A stretch of DNA of 64,000 nt from NCBI RefSeq assembly GCF_001663815.1, contig NZ_CP016027.1, forward strand, positions 372,001 through 436,000, written 5' to 3'. The notes under the pieces are model-generated. The model ran no database searches. It was given only the letters and a program-made list of their open reading frames with translations, and was not told the origin of the DNA. The stretch's first letter is position 1. The number at the start of each line of letters is the position of its first letter. This stretch comes from Halothiobacillus diazotrophicus (GTDB taxonomy: Bacteria > Pseudomonadota > Gammaproteobacteria > Halothiobacillales > Halothiobacillaceae). Shown here piece by piece: positions 53,214 through 62,422 of the stretch. The position numbers and the translations under genes were made by a program.

Positions 53214-54056
53214 CTATTGTCTAACCCACAGCCCCGTACTACCCACAAAGTATGTATGCCAGTCTTCGACCTCGATTTTGTATACCGTTGTCGTAAATAC
53301 AACAGGTTCGCCCGTTTCCTCGTCGACCCAGTTTTCCATATCGAAAGCTACTTTATTGCTGATTAACTTTGGTGGAGACTCGTTGAAATCCCATGAGTGG
53401 CCACTTTCCAAGAATTCGTATGATTCTTCTGTATAAACCACTTGAGGTTGATCGGTGCGGAAGCAATCGCTGACACCAGTGATGTGGCATGCACTGCCGT
53501 CCGCCAGCCTGAGCAATGGCCGGTACCATTCTTCGGGGTGAAGCAAGTGGGGTCGGCGACGTCGGCCTGATGGCTCAAACAATCGCTCTGCGGCCATCCA
53601 ACCATGCCCATCCACCCAGACAGGGTGATTGGGAGTTGCGAAGACCCAATCAAACATAGATGTTCGATCACCCTTCTTCTCGCCGGTCGAGTCATCCACC
53701 GGTCTCTGCACCCAACTAAGGCTCACCACCGGCTTGTTTTCAAAGCGGAAGGTGTTTGCCACGCGCTTGTACGCTGTCTCAGTCCCCATTTCCGGGTTCT
53801 CAGGCCGGGACAATACCCAATCCCCCACCTTGATTTCTTCGATGGGCTTCAGGCCATCTTTAGTATGGACCAGTGTTCCCGCGATAAAGCAGTCAACCAG
53901 GGGTTTGAGCATCTCAGTATGTAACTCTCTAGTTCTACGGCTTGTAAGAAGGTGAATCGCCGGACTTGCCAACTTTGGCCTTGGACTATTACCGTGAATT
54001 GTTTCACCGACCCCAATACGGATGGATAGATGATTCAGTTCTATGTTGGGCTGCAC
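53214..54056 (-). CDS. HINT-domain protein, remnant of a polymorphic toxin
   Basis: Up to 280 residues. From about residue 55 there is a HINT (intein-like) domain: the Cys start DCFIAGTLVHTKDGLKPIEEIKVGDWVLSR broken here as DCFIAGTLV and IKVGDWVLSR, then FATPNHPVWV and the closing WHTYFVGSTGLWVRQ. In secreted polymorphic toxins such a domain lies between a long N-terminal part and a C-terminal toxin. Here neither is present. The GTG start and the first residues are encoded by the end of a palindromic repeat; the ATG at 53912 (MLKPLVDCF) is an alternative start. It is probably a fragment. Confidence 0.7.
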   Translation of the reverse strand: MQPNIELNHLSIRIGVGETIHGNSPRPKLASPAIHLLTSRRTRELHTEMLKPLVDCFIAGTLVHTKDGLKPIEEIKVGDWVLSRPENPEMGTETAYKRVANTFRFENKPVVSLSWVQRPVDDSTGEKKGDRTSMFDWVFATPNHPVWVDGHGWMAAERLFEPSGRRRRPHLLHPEEWYRPLLRLADGSACHITGVSDCFRTDQPQVVYTEESYEFLESGHSWDFNESPPKLISNKVAFDMENWVDEETGEPVVFTTTVYKIEVEDWHTYFVGSTGLWVRQ

Positions 54057-54075
54057 TGCGTTTAGCCCAACCTAC
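54044..54075. repeat. Palindromic repeat element, half copy
   Basis: TGTTGGGCTGCACTGCGTTTAGCCCAACCTAC, the second module only (shown here by its ends TGTTGGG and CCCAACCTAC). It overlaps the first codons of the HINT-domain ORF. Confidence 0.8.
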
Positions 54076-54099
54076 AGGAGCGGGGTGAAACCGATACTG

Positions 54100-54513
54100 T
54101 CAGGCGGAATTACGCATCGAAACGACGGACATCAGGCGTTTGGGAATTCGGAATCCCCGTTCAAGGAAAAATTCTTCCGTATCCTGAAACGGCGTGGCAT
54201 AGACCGGTACGCCTCGGCATTGATCCACCACATGGGCCAGCAAGGCCGAGCCGATGCCGCGTCGTTGGAAGTCCGGTCGCACAATCAGTTCGCCGATGAA
54301 GGTAGAGAATGCGCCATCCGTAAAGGCGCTGACGTAACCAATCAGCAGTCCGTCCGCATTCCGGCAATAGGCGATGATCGGGTATGCCGCCATCGATCGT
54401 TCAATGGTTGCTGCGTCGTAGTCCGATTCCTTGCCCCAGCCCACCGAAGCCAGCAGATTGGCGACCTCATCGGCTGCGATGTTCTTGTCGGTCTTGATGG
54501 TGATGTCAGTCAT
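54100..54513 (-). CDS. GNAT-family acetyltransferase
   Basis: 137 residues of the GNAT fold: LLASVGWGKESDYDAATIE, LLIGYVSAFTDGAFSTFIGELIVRPDFQRRGIGSALL with the acetyl-CoA loop QRRGIG, and the end VYATPFQDTEEFFLERGFRI. The substrate is unknown. ATG at 54513 follows CGGAGGAGACTGT; the open frame to 54585 is less likely. Confidence 0.9.
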   Translation of the reverse strand: MTDITIKTDKNIAADEVANLLASVGWGKESDYDAATIERSMAAYPIIAYCRNADGLLIGYVSAFTDGAFSTFIGELIVRPDFQRRGIGSALLAHVVDQCRGVPVYATPFQDTEEFFLERGFRIPKRLMSVVSMRNSA

Positions 54514-54921
54514 ACAGTCTCCTCCGTTTCGTGCATTGCCTGTCAGAAAAAATGTCACTTGTCGTGACGCGGTGCATGGCCTCAAATGATTATTTGTGCC
54601 GTCGAATTTATGATTTAGCTCACCATTTATTAGAAGAACCGTGGTCTGCCCCTATTGTCCTAATTTGGTATAAGTACTGCTGGTGGAATTTTACTCTGAC
54701 CCCAATTATCCCTGGCCCCAATTATCCCAAGTTATTATTTTTTGTTCCCGTTGTTTGATGGTGATGAGTTTTTGGCTCCAGAGCTCTGTTGCAATTTCGG
54801 AATGTTTGCGCTCTTAATTAATTGTTCTCCGCTAGGTCTGCGCTGCATGGTTGGGATGTTAGCGCTATCTTGGCAAATTCTGGTGCTGGAGTTTTTTTCT
54901 TCGCTCATCATTTTTCCCTAT
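54514..54921. other. AT-rich intergenic stretch, no gene supported
   Basis: A 408-base spacer that turns AT-rich after about 54590. It has two copies of CCCCAATTATCCC near 54690-54730, matching the CCCCGATTATTCAG link of the repeat arrays. ORFs in 54531-54978 look random in codon use and have no motif. Confidence 0.4.
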
Positions 54922-55365
54922 TTACGTGTTATAAATAATAAAATAAACAATGCTGATCATTCCTGTGATAAATATTAATCCGGTTGATATATTTAGAGCG
55001 TGGTTTATTTTGATGTAAACATTCGGTTTGTCGAAGTATTCCTCATCTCCGTCTAAATAATACTTCTCTGCGTAGCCAATCTGTTTGGAAATTCCTTTGT
55101 TGCTGATTAGGTAGGCGGCTAAGGAACTAATGGTGCTTGTAAGTAATAATGCCCACCCTAATTTCAATAGCCAAATTTCCCTTGATGTGTCTAATGGAAT
55201 AATTGAATTTATAGATGCTATGGATACACCTAGCGCAGCTGAAGAAAGCGTTAGTATTGATTTGTCGTAGTTTTCGGTGTTTGATAGATCTCTCCTGAGA
55301 AGTTCGTTTCTAAGGTTTTCGTAAATCTCCTTATCTTTTGCCACTTCCTCTTTTGTTCTATCCAT
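54922..55365 (-). CDS. AT-rich small membrane protein with three helices
   Basis: 147 residues. The N-terminal 40 are charged and helical (KEEVAKDKEIYENLRNELL), followed by two close membrane segments (SSAALGVSIASINSIIPL and WALLLTSTISSLAAYLI), a charged loop and a third (GLIFITGMISIVYFIIY). The layout, with a helical head and close helices, is like small SLATT-type or similar effector proteins, but I do not claim the family. Low GC marks it as acquired. Confidence 0.6.
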   Translation of the reverse strand: MDRTKEEVAKDKEIYENLRNELLRRDLSNTENYDKSILTLSSAALGVSIASINSIIPLDTSREIWLLKLGWALLLTSTISSLAAYLISNKGISKQIGYAEKYYLDGDEEYFDKPNVYIKINHALNISTGLIFITGMISIVYFIIYNT

Positions 55366-55410
55366 ATTTTGTATCAACGAATGGTTTAAAAATCGAATAT
55401 CCTGTTAGCT

Positions 55411-55434
55411 AAAAACCCGCCATTCGGCGGGTTT
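55411..55434 (-). terminator. Intrinsic terminator after nrdB
   Basis: AAACCCGCC and GGCGGGTTT pair around an ATTC loop. On the minus strand the stem runs into five or more T residues. It lies 10 bases after the nrdB stop. Confidence 0.88.
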
Positions 55435-55444
55435 GTTGTTTCTC

Positions 55445-56704
55445 TTACCAGTTCAGCGCACCGCCGGTCTGGTAGTCGGTGACGCGGGTCTCGAAGAAGT
55501 TCTTTTCCTTCTTGAGGTCGACCACCTCGCTCATCCAGGGGAAGGGGTTGCCGGCCCCCGGGTACTGTTCCGGCAGGCCGATCTGGTTGCAGCGCCGGTT
55601 GGTGATGAAGTGCATGTACTCTTCGCACATTTCGGCGGAGAGGCCGAGCAGGCCGTGGGGCATGGTGTCGCGGGCGTAGGCGATTTCAAGTTCGCAGGCC
55701 TCGCGGACCATGGTGATGACTTCCTGCTTGAAGGCGTCGGTCCACAGGTGCGGGTTTTCGATCTTGATCTGGTTGATCACGTCGATGCCGAAGTTCAGGT
55801 GGATGGATTCGTCGCGCATGATGTACTGGTACTGCTCGGCGATGCCGGTCATCTTGTTGCGGCGTCCCAGGGACAGGATCTGCGCGAAGCCGGTGTAGAA
55901 CCACATGCCTTCGAACACGACGTAGAAGGCGACGAGGTCACGCAGGAAGTCCTGCGCGCCTTCGGTGGTGCTGGTGTCGAACTCGCCGGTGGAGAGGTTC
56001 TTGGTGTACTTGAGTGCCCAGGCGTCCTTCGCGGTGATGGACGGGACTTCGCGATACATGTTGAACAGCTCGCCTTCGGAGAGACCGAGGGAATCGACGA
56101 TGTACTGGAAGGTGTGGGTGTGGATCGCCTCTTCGAAGGCCTGGCGCAGCAGGTACTGGCGGCATTCGGGGTTGGTGATCTGGCGGTAGATGGCCAGCAC
56201 GATGTTGTTGGCGACCAGGGATTCCGCGGTGGCGAAGAAGCCGAGGTTGCGCATGATCATGTGGCGCTCGTCGAGGGTGAGGCCGTCGCGGGCCTTCCAG
56301 ATGGCGAGGTCGGCCTGCATGGAGACTTCGGTCGGCATCCAGTGGTTGTTGCAACCGGCGAGGTACTTTTCCCAGGCCCAGGTGTATTTCATGGGCAGGA
56401 GCTGGTTGACGTCGGCGGTGGCGTTGATGATGCGCTTGGCGGAGACGTCGACGCGGCCTGCACCCTGTTCGATGCCTTCCAGGCCGGTCTGGCTGTGGGC
56501 GTGCTCTTCGCCGGTGGCATGGGCGGTGGTCTGGCCTGCCGGTTGGCGGACTTCATGATAGGCCGGTTGGGCGTTCAGCTGTTCGGCGGCAACGGATTCG
56601 GCGGCCACAGCGTCGTTAGCTTGGTCAGCGGCCGGGTTGCGGCGGGGGGTGGGTTCCATGGTGTCCCAGTTCAGCATTGGTTTGTTCCTCTTCTTGTCGC
56701 TCAT
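55445..56704 (-). CDS. nrdB: Ribonucleotide reductase small subunit, class Ic type
   Basis: 419 residues, with a low-complexity N-terminal 85. The ferritin-like domain starts at [17 protein letters not shown]. Ligand positions are Glu161 in TAESLVANN, Glu192 and His195 in [13 protein letters not shown], and further down [11 protein letters not shown]. The place of the radical tyrosine is Phe199 (HTHTF), as in the Chlamydia trachomatis enzyme, which uses a Mn/Fe centre in place of a tyrosyl radical. The whole sequence resembles that type closely. It pairs with nrdA, 141 bases upstream in the reading direction. Confidence 0.93.
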   Translation of the reverse strand: MSDKKRNKPMLNWDTMEPTPRRNPAADQANDAVAAESVAAEQLNAQPAYHEVRQPAGQTTAHATGEEHAHSQTGLEGIEQGAGRVDVSAKRIINATADVNQLLPMKYTWAWEKYLAGCNNHWMPTEVSMQADLAIWKARDGLTLDERHMIMRNLGFFATAESLVANNIVLAIYRQITNPECRQYLLRQAFEEAIHTHTFQYIVDSLGLSEGELFNMYREVPSITAKDAWALKYTKNLSTGEFDTSTTEGAQDFLRDLVAFYVVFEGMWFYTGFAQILSLGRRNKMTGIAEQYQYIMRDESIHLNFGIDVINQIKIENPHLWTDAFKQEVITMVREACELEIAYARDTMPHGLLGLSAEMCEEYMHFITNRRCNQIGLPEQYPGAGNPFPWMSEVVDLKKEKNFFETRVTDYQTGGALNW

Positions 56705-56845
56705 GGCCGTAGCGTCTCTATCGATGGGCGACTACGGCGGATTCAAGTTCTGATTCGTGTGCGGCTCGCCCGGTGATTCCCCGGTCGGTTCCCCGGATGG
56801 TTCCGGTGGGGTGGAGCCGTGGGGTCACCTGACGAGGTTGTCGGC

Positions 56846-59716
56846 TTATTGGCAGGCTTCGCATCCCGGATCGTCGATCAGGCAGGCCTTGGGCTCGGCG
56901 GAGGCAGGCATCACGTCGGCGGAGACACCGCGCAGCTTGCCGTCCAGCTTGGTCATGGTGGTCTTCTCGACGCGCGTCTTGGAGGCGGCGCGCAGGTAGT
57001 AGGTGGTCTTCAGACCGACCAGCCACGCGTTCTTGTACATCTGGTCCAGTTTCGGACCGGAGGGGTCGGCCAGGTACAGGTTGAGGGACTGGGCCTGGTC
57101 GAGCCACTTCTGGCGACGGGAAGCGGCTTCGATCAGCCAGCGCGGCTCCACTTCGAAGGCGGTGGCGTACAGGGCCTTGATGTCGGCCGGAATGCGGTCG
57201 ATTTCCTGCACGCTGCCGTCGAAGTACTTGAGGTCGTTGACCATGACTTCGTCCCACAGGCCCTTGGCCTTGAGATCGCGCACCAGATACGGGTTGACCA
57301 CGGTGAACTCGCCGGAGAGGTTGGACTTCACGAACAGGTTCTCGAAGGTCGGCTCGATGGACTGGGCCACGCCGCAGATGTTGGAGATGGTCGCGGTCGG
57401 GGCGATGGCCATGGTGTTGGAGTTGCGCATGCCCTGGGTGCGAACCTTCTCGCGCAGGCTATCCCAGTCGAGGCTGGTGTCGCGGTTCATCACGAGGTAC
57501 TTGCCACGGGCCTGGGCCAACAGTTCGATGGAGTCGATCGGCAGGATGCCGCGGCTCCACAGGGAACCTTCGTAGCTGGCGTAGCGGCCGCGCTCGCGGG
57601 CCAGATCGCTGGAGGCGGAAATGGCGTGGTAGCTCACCGCTTCCATGGAGCGGTCGGCGAATTCGACGGCGGCATCGGAAGAGTAGGGGATCTTCTGGAT
57701 GTGCAGAGCATCCTGGAAGCCCATGATGCCGAGGCCGACCGGGCGATGACGCAGGTTGGAATTGCGGGCCTGCGGCACGGAGTAGTAGTTGTACTCGATC
57801 ACGTTGTCCAGCATGCGCATGGCGGTCTGGATGGTGCGCGCCAGCTTTTCCTGATCCAGGCCGTCGGCGGTGACGTGCTGGGCGAGGTTCACCGAACCCA
57901 GGTTGCACACGGCGATCTCGTTGTCGTTGGTGTGCAGGGTGATCTCGGTGCAGAGGTTGGAGCTGTGCACGACGCCCGCATGCTGGTTGGTGTAGCGGAT
58001 GTTGCAGGGATCCTTGAAGGTGATCCACGGGTGGCCGGTTTCGAACAGCATGCCGAGCATCTTGCGCCACAGGGTGACGGCCTTGACGCGACGGAAGTGC
58101 TTGAGGTCGCCGCGGTCGGCCATTTCTTCGTAGCGGGTGTAGGCCTTGGTGAAGGCTTCGCCGGTGAGGTCGTGCAGGTCCGGCACGTCGGAGGGCGAGA
58201 ACAGGGTCCAGTCACCTTCCTCGATGACGCGCTGCATGAACAGGTCGGGCACCCAGTTGGCGGTGTTCATGTCGTGGGTACGACGGCGGTCGTCCCCGGT
58301 GTTCTTGCGCAGGTCGAGGAATTCCTCGATGTCCATGTGCCAGGTTTCGAGGTAGGCACAGACGGCGCCCTTGCGCTTGCCGCCCTGGTTCACGGCCACG
58401 GCGGTGTCGTTGGCCACTTTCAGGAAGGGCACGACGCCCTGGGACTGGCCGTTGGTGCCCTTGATGTGGGCGCCGAGGGCGCGGACGCGGGTCCAGTCGT
58501 TGCCGAGGCCGCCGGCGAACTTGGAGAGCAGGGCGTTGTCCTTCACGGCAGCGAAGATGCCGTCGAGGTCGTCCGGCACGGTGGTGAGGTAGCAGGAGGA
58601 CAGCTGCGGACGCAGGGTGCCGGCGTTGAACAGGGTCGGGGTACTGCTCATGAAGTCGAAGGAAGAGAGCAGGCGGTAGAACTCGATGGCGCGGGCTTCG
58701 CGGTCGATTTCGTTGATGGCCAGGCCCATGGCGACGCGCATGAAGAAGGCCTGCGGCAGCTCAAAGCGCACGCCGCGGCTGTGCAGGAAGTAGCGGTCGT
58801 ACAGGGTCTGCAGGCCGAGGTAGGTGAACTGCAGGTCGCGGGTGGGCTCGAAGGCGGCTGCCAGTCGCTTGAGGTCGTACTGCTTCAGGGTCGGGTCGAG
58901 CAGTTCGTGCTCGATACCGGCGGAGATGTAGGCGGTGAAGTAGTCCGCGTACAGGTTGCCCATCTCGGCCTGGGTGCATTCGGTGACCGGCTGCTTGAGG
59001 AAGCGCAGGGCTTCGGTGCGCAGGCCGTCGAGCAGCAGGCGGGCCGCGACGTAGCTGTAGTTCGGGTCTTTCTCGATCAGGGTGCGCGCGCTCATCACGA
59101 GGGCGGTGTTCACTTCCTTCTCGGGGACGCCGTCGAACAGGTTGCGGAGGGTTTCGCGGGCGACGGCACCGGCGTCGACGTCGCTCAGGCCGGCGCAGGC
59201 TTCATCGACCAGGGCGCGCAGACGGGCCTGATCCAGCGGCACGAGAGTACCGTCGGCACGCTTCATGTGCAGTTGCGGGGCCGCTTCGGCTTCTTCCTTC
59301 ACTTCGGCGGCGCGCTTCTGCGCCTGCTGTTCGCGATAGAGCACGTAGGCGCGGGCGACCTTGTGGTGACCTTCGCGCATCAGGGCCAGTTCGACCTGAT
59401 CCTGGATGTCTTCGATATGCACCGTGCCGCCGCCCGGCATGCGACGCATCAGGGCCTGGGTGATGCCGTCGCCGAGGTTGGCGACGAGATCGTGCACGCG
59501 CATGGACACCGCGGCGCCACCCCCTTCGACTGCCAGGAAGGCCTTGGTCATGGCGACCCGGATCTTGCTGGCGTCGTAGGCCGTGACCTTGCCGTTACGT
59601 CGGATGACGCGCAGGGAACCGGGCGTGGTGGCGGCGGTTTCGACTTCGGCGTTCAGGGCGTTGGCGGCGGGGGAGACGGGGGTTTGGGTGGCGGTGGCAG
59701 CGGTGGTTTGGGGCAT
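56846..59716 (-). CDS. nrdA: Ribonucleotide reductase large subunit
   Basis: 956 residues. Two ATP-cone-like domains are seen, LRVIRRNGKVTAYDASKIRVAM and PQLHMKRADGTLVPLDQARL. The barrel has SSCYLTTVPDDL, the active-site Asn/Cys/Glu in SSNLCTEITLHT, a partner Cys in VCNLGSVNLAQ, and the redox-active C-terminal pair CEACQ. It reduces ribonucleotides together with the class Ic NrdB. ATG at 59716 follows AGGATAGAGAACC. An NrdR-like box lies upstream (59950-59965). A 1039-codon plus-strand ORF through this gene is a shadow. Confidence 0.96.
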   Translation of the reverse strand: MPQTTAATATQTPVSPAANALNAEVETAATTPGSLRVIRRNGKVTAYDASKIRVAMTKAFLAVEGGGAAVSMRVHDLVANLGDGITQALMRRMPGGGTVHIEDIQDQVELALMREGHHKVARAYVLYREQQAQKRAAEVKEEAEAAPQLHMKRADGTLVPLDQARLRALVDEACAGLSDVDAGAVARETLRNLFDGVPEKEVNTALVMSARTLIEKDPNYSYVAARLLLDGLRTEALRFLKQPVTECTQAEMGNLYADYFTAYISAGIEHELLDPTLKQYDLKRLAAAFEPTRDLQFTYLGLQTLYDRYFLHSRGVRFELPQAFFMRVAMGLAINEIDREARAIEFYRLLSSFDFMSSTPTLFNAGTLRPQLSSCYLTTVPDDLDGIFAAVKDNALLSKFAGGLGNDWTRVRALGAHIKGTNGQSQGVVPFLKVANDTAVAVNQGGKRKGAVCAYLETWHMDIEEFLDLRKNTGDDRRRTHDMNTANWVPDLFMQRVIEEGDWTLFSPSDVPDLHDLTGEAFTKAYTRYEEMADRGDLKHFRRVKAVTLWRKMLGMLFETGHPWITFKDPCNIRYTNQHAGVVHSSNLCTEITLHTNDNEIAVCNLGSVNLAQHVTADGLDQEKLARTIQTAMRMLDNVIEYNYYSVPQARNSNLRHRPVGLGIMGFQDALHIQKIPYSSDAAVEFADRSMEAVSYHAISASSDLARERGRYASYEGSLWSRGILPIDSIELLAQARGKYLVMNRDTSLDWDSLREKVRTQGMRNSNTMAIAPTATISNICGVAQSIEPTFENLFVKSNLSGEFTVVNPYLVRDLKAKGLWDEVMVNDLKYFDGSVQEIDRIPADIKALYATAFEVEPRWLIEAASRRQKWLDQAQSLNLYLADPSGPKLDQMYKNAWLVGLKTTYYLRAASKTRVEKTTMTKLDGKLRGVSADVMPASAEPKACLIDDPGCEACQ

Positions 59717-59949
59717 GGTTCTCTATCCTTGTTTGTTGGGCAGGGTTCGTTGTCTGGACAGGAGCAGCACGGTCGGCGGGCCATGCTGCGGCCGGGGGCG
59801 CGGGTCGGTGTGCGGTGGGTCGGGTTTTGCCGAAAACGACGTTTCCCCGGCCGGGCGCATCCGCCTGAACCGTTCAGCGATTCTTGGACAATGCTCCGGC
59901 CTTGTCAACCGGATAAAGCACAAAAAGATGTGGCATGAATTTTTACGAA

Positions 59950-59965
59950 CCACTATATATGGGTG
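59950..59965. promoter_or_regulatory. Candidate NrdR box upstream of nrdA
   Basis: CCACTATATATGGGTG resembles the NrdR operator (ACACWATATATWGTGT) in its CACTATATAT core. The usual second box at about 31 bases is not clear on either side. It lies in the 514-base spacer 59717-60230, where no gene is seen. Confidence 0.5.
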
Positions 59966-60230
59966 TTACTGTTTTCGCACAAGGGGGTGCTTCGGTGGAA
60001 TTTCTGTGGACAACTGGTGGGGGAAACGGCGCGGAACAAGCAGTATCAGGCGTTTAGCGAGATGACATTCCCGTGACTGAATTGGCCGCGATGCCGTTGC
60101 TATCTTGTAGTGAAAAAAGGTTAGGATGCGACCGCTCAACGCAGTGCGTCGGGCGATTTGTCCGTACAATCGGACCGATGGCCGGTCAGGGTGATCCGAC
60201 CGGGTGGCGAGGTGGATAAGGGAGTGGGTT

Positions 60231-61238
60231 ATGCATGTTTTGGTGACGGGCGCGGCCGGGTTCATCGGTTCGTCCACGTCGATGCGTCTGCTGGCGCGCG
60301 GCGATACGGTGATCGGGATCGACAATCTCAACGACTACTACGACGTGGGCCTGAAGAAGGCCCGCCTGGCCCGTCTGCAGGATCACCCCAATTTCTCGTT
60401 CCGGACGCTCGATGTGGCGGATCGCGCGGGGGTCGCCGATCTGTTCGCCAACGCGCGTATCGACCGGGTGGTGCATCTGGCCGCGCAGGCGGGCGTGCGC
60501 TACTCCATCGAGAATCCCCATGCCTATGTCGACAGCAATCTCGTGGGGTTCGTGAACATTCTGGAGGGCTGCCGACACGCCGAGGTCGAGCACCTGGCCT
60601 ATGCCTCGTCCAGCTCCGTGTACGGGGCGAACGAAACCTTGCCGTTCTCGGTGCACGACAATGTGGATCATCCGCTCTCGCTGTATGCGGCGACGAAGAA
60701 GGCCAACGAGCTGATGGCCCATACCTATTCGTCGCTCTACAACCTGCCGACCACCGGTCTGCGGTTCTTTACGGTGTATGGCCCCTGGGGCCGGCCGGAC
60801 ATGGCGCTGTTCAAGTTCACGAAGAACATTCTCGCGGGCGAGCCGATCGACGTATACAACTACGGCAAGCACCGACGGGATTTCACCTATATCGACGATA
60901 TCGTCGAGGGCGTGATCCGGGTGCTCGACCGGCCGGCGAGCGCGAATCCCGACTGGAATGGCACCACGCCGGATTCGGGCAGTTCCCGCGCGCCCTGGCG
61001 GGTGTACAACATCGGCAACAGCGATCCCGTGGAGCTACTCACCTATATCGAATGCATCGAGCAGGCGCTGGGCATGAAGGCGCAGGTGAATCTGCTGCCC
61101 TTGCAGCCGGGAGATGTGCCCGATACCTATGCGGACGTCGCGGACCTCGTGCGTGACGTGGATTACCGGCCGGCGACGCCCGTTGCCGAGGGCGTTCGGC
61201 AGTTCATCGCGTGGTACCGGTCGTACTATTCCGTCTAG
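60231..61238 (+). CDS. NAD-dependent epimerase (UDP-glucuronate 4-epimerase type)
   Basis: 335 residues of the extended short-chain dehydrogenase fold. The cofactor loop is [22 protein letters not shown]; the [19 protein letters not shown] segment is characteristic of UDP-glucuronate 4-epimerases, followed by [22 protein letters not shown] and the catalytic YAATKKANE. It would make UDP-galacturonate for surface polysaccharide. ATG at 60231 follows AAGGGAGTGGGTT; the open frame begins at 60204. The 3' end overlaps the minus-strand membrane protein by four bases. Confidence 0.93.
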   Translation: MHVLVTGAAGFIGSSTSMRLLARGDTVIGIDNLNDYYDVGLKKARLARLQDHPNFSFRTLDVADRAGVADLFANARIDRVVHLAAQAGVRYSIENPHAYVDSNLVGFVNILEGCRHAEVEHLAYASSSSVYGANETLPFSVHDNVDHPLSLYAATKKANELMAHTYSSLYNLPTTGLRFFTVYGPWGRPDMALFKFTKNILAGEPIDVYNYGKHRRDFTYIDDIVEGVIRVLDRPASANPDWNGTTPDSGSSRAPWRVYNIGNSDPVELLTYIECIEQALGMKAQVNLLPLQPGDVPDTYADVADLVRDVDYRPATPVAEGVRQFIAWYRSYYSV

Positions 61239-61582
61239 TGGGTGTCTTTCCCGTCCCGGGGCTCATCCTTCGGTGCGCGACGGGGCAGGAACAGCACGAT
61301 GAGCACGCCGATGCCGGCCAGGGTATAGGCCAGTGCCGCGATGTAGACCGAGGCGACCGCGGCCTTGCCGCTGCCCGCGTGGTTCAGCCCGGATACGATG
61401 ACCGTAAATACGAGAAAGATGCTGAATGCCCCCCAGGCAAGCAGTCCGCCGAAGAGTACCAGCGACTGTCGCAGCGCACCCTGCATCAGCCGGTTCAGGG
61501 ATTTGACCAGCAACACCAGCCCGACGCCGAAGAAGACGATGAGTGCCCAGTTGGTAAGCAGGGAGAGAATCGTCTGGCTCAT
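61235..61582 (-). CDS. Small membrane protein of unknown function
   Basis: 115 residues with three membrane segments ([55 protein letters not shown]) and a charged C-terminus ([15 protein letters not shown]). No family recognised. It is followed in the other direction by a GGDEF protein 25 bases upstream. Confidence 0.6.
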   Translation of the reverse strand: MSQTILSLLTNWALIVFFGVGLVLLVKSLNRLMQGALRQSLVLFGGLLAWGAFSIFLVFTVIVSGLNHAGSGKAAVASVYIAALAYTLAGIGVLIVLFLPRRAPKDEPRDGKDTH

Positions 61583-61606
61583 GATGAGGGATTCGAGTCG
61601 GTCGGG

Positions 61607-62422
61607 TCAGTCGGCGGGGTCGGGTAGGCGATGAGGAAACTGAAATCTGCCCGGGGACGGTTTCTGGGCATTGTAGTCATAGATGAAGGCACGCCCCCGG
61701 CCTTGTTCCTTGGCCTGATACATGGCCATGTCGGCCTCGTTGATGATGATGTCGGAAACGAGGTCGTGTTGCCCGAGCATTCGGATGCCGATACTGGCGC
61801 CAACGTGTAGTGCATGCTCCTGATGGAAGATGGGCGCACTGATTTCGGCAATGATCTTGTTGGCGATGATCAGGGCGCGCTCCCGGGCCAAGGGCAGTTC
61901 CGGGCCGAGTCGGTGCAGGAGCACCACGAACTCGTCTCCGCCCAGCCGCCCCACCGAATCTTCCGTCCGCGATAGTCGACGCAGTCGATCCGCCACGACG
62001 ATCAACACGGTGTCACCGGTTTCATGCCCATAGCTGTCGTTGACGGCTTTGAATCCGTCCAGGTCAAGCAGCAGGAAAGCGCCGTATTCCTTGTGCCGGG
62101 CGTTGCCGGCGATGGCTTTCGCCAGATCGCGCATGATGAGCCGACGGTTCGCCAGTTCCGTGAGCGGGTCCGTCAAGGCGAGATGGTTCAGACGCTTAAG
62201 TGCCGAGTCGCGAGCGGTCGCGAATGGGCGAATGACCCAGAAATAGATCAGTACGGCGGAAACGAGGCCCAGCAGTACGGCGTCTAGGATGGCCGCAAGG
62301 TAGGTGCCCTTCATGAACGGGGGGAGAGGTGCCATGCCGAACATCAGCATGATGCAGAACTCCGCGGTGGCAATGATGGCGACGATACGAAAGGTCACCT
62401 GCCAAGTGTTCAGGCTCCTCAC
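61607..62422 (-). CDS. Membrane diguanylate cyclase (GGDEF)
   Basis: 271 residues. Two membrane helices near the N-terminus (about 10-30 and 40-62) are followed by a GGDEF domain: LTDPLTELANRRLIMRDL, LLLDLDGFKAVNDSYGHETGD, the active motif in GRLGGDEFVVLL with I-site RTED five residues before it. It should make cyclic-di-GMP. The start is GTG at 62422 without a clear ribosome site; no longer in-frame start exists because of a stop just upstream. Confidence 0.9.
   Translation of the reverse strand: MRSLNTWQVTFRIVAIIATAEFCIMLMFGMAPLPPFMKGTYLAAILDAVLLGLVSAVLIYFWVIRPFATARDSALKRLNHLALTDPLTELANRRLIMRDLAKAIAGNARHKEYGAFLLLDLDGFKAVNDSYGHETGDTVLIVVADRLRRLSRTEDSVGRLGGDEFVVLLHRLGPELPLARERALIIANKIIAEISAPIFHQEHALHVGASIGIRMLGQHDLVSDIIINEADMAMYQAKEQGRGRAFIYDYNAQKPSPGRFQFPHRLPDPAD

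Noticed and set aside
54531-54978. Two plus-strand ORFs in the AT-rich stretch
   Set aside because: Random-looking sequences without ribosome sites; the second overlaps the better-supported minus-strand membrane protein.
56705-56845. Possible gene between nrdA and nrdB
   Set aside because: The 141-base gap shows no ORF with a start and ribosome site; it is only a spacer, or the site of processing.
56819-59938. A 1039-codon open frame on the plus strand opposite nrdA
   Set aside because: It is the antisense shadow of a strongly GC-biased real gene; its translation is low-complexity (Gly, Val, Ala, His, Gln) and matches no family.
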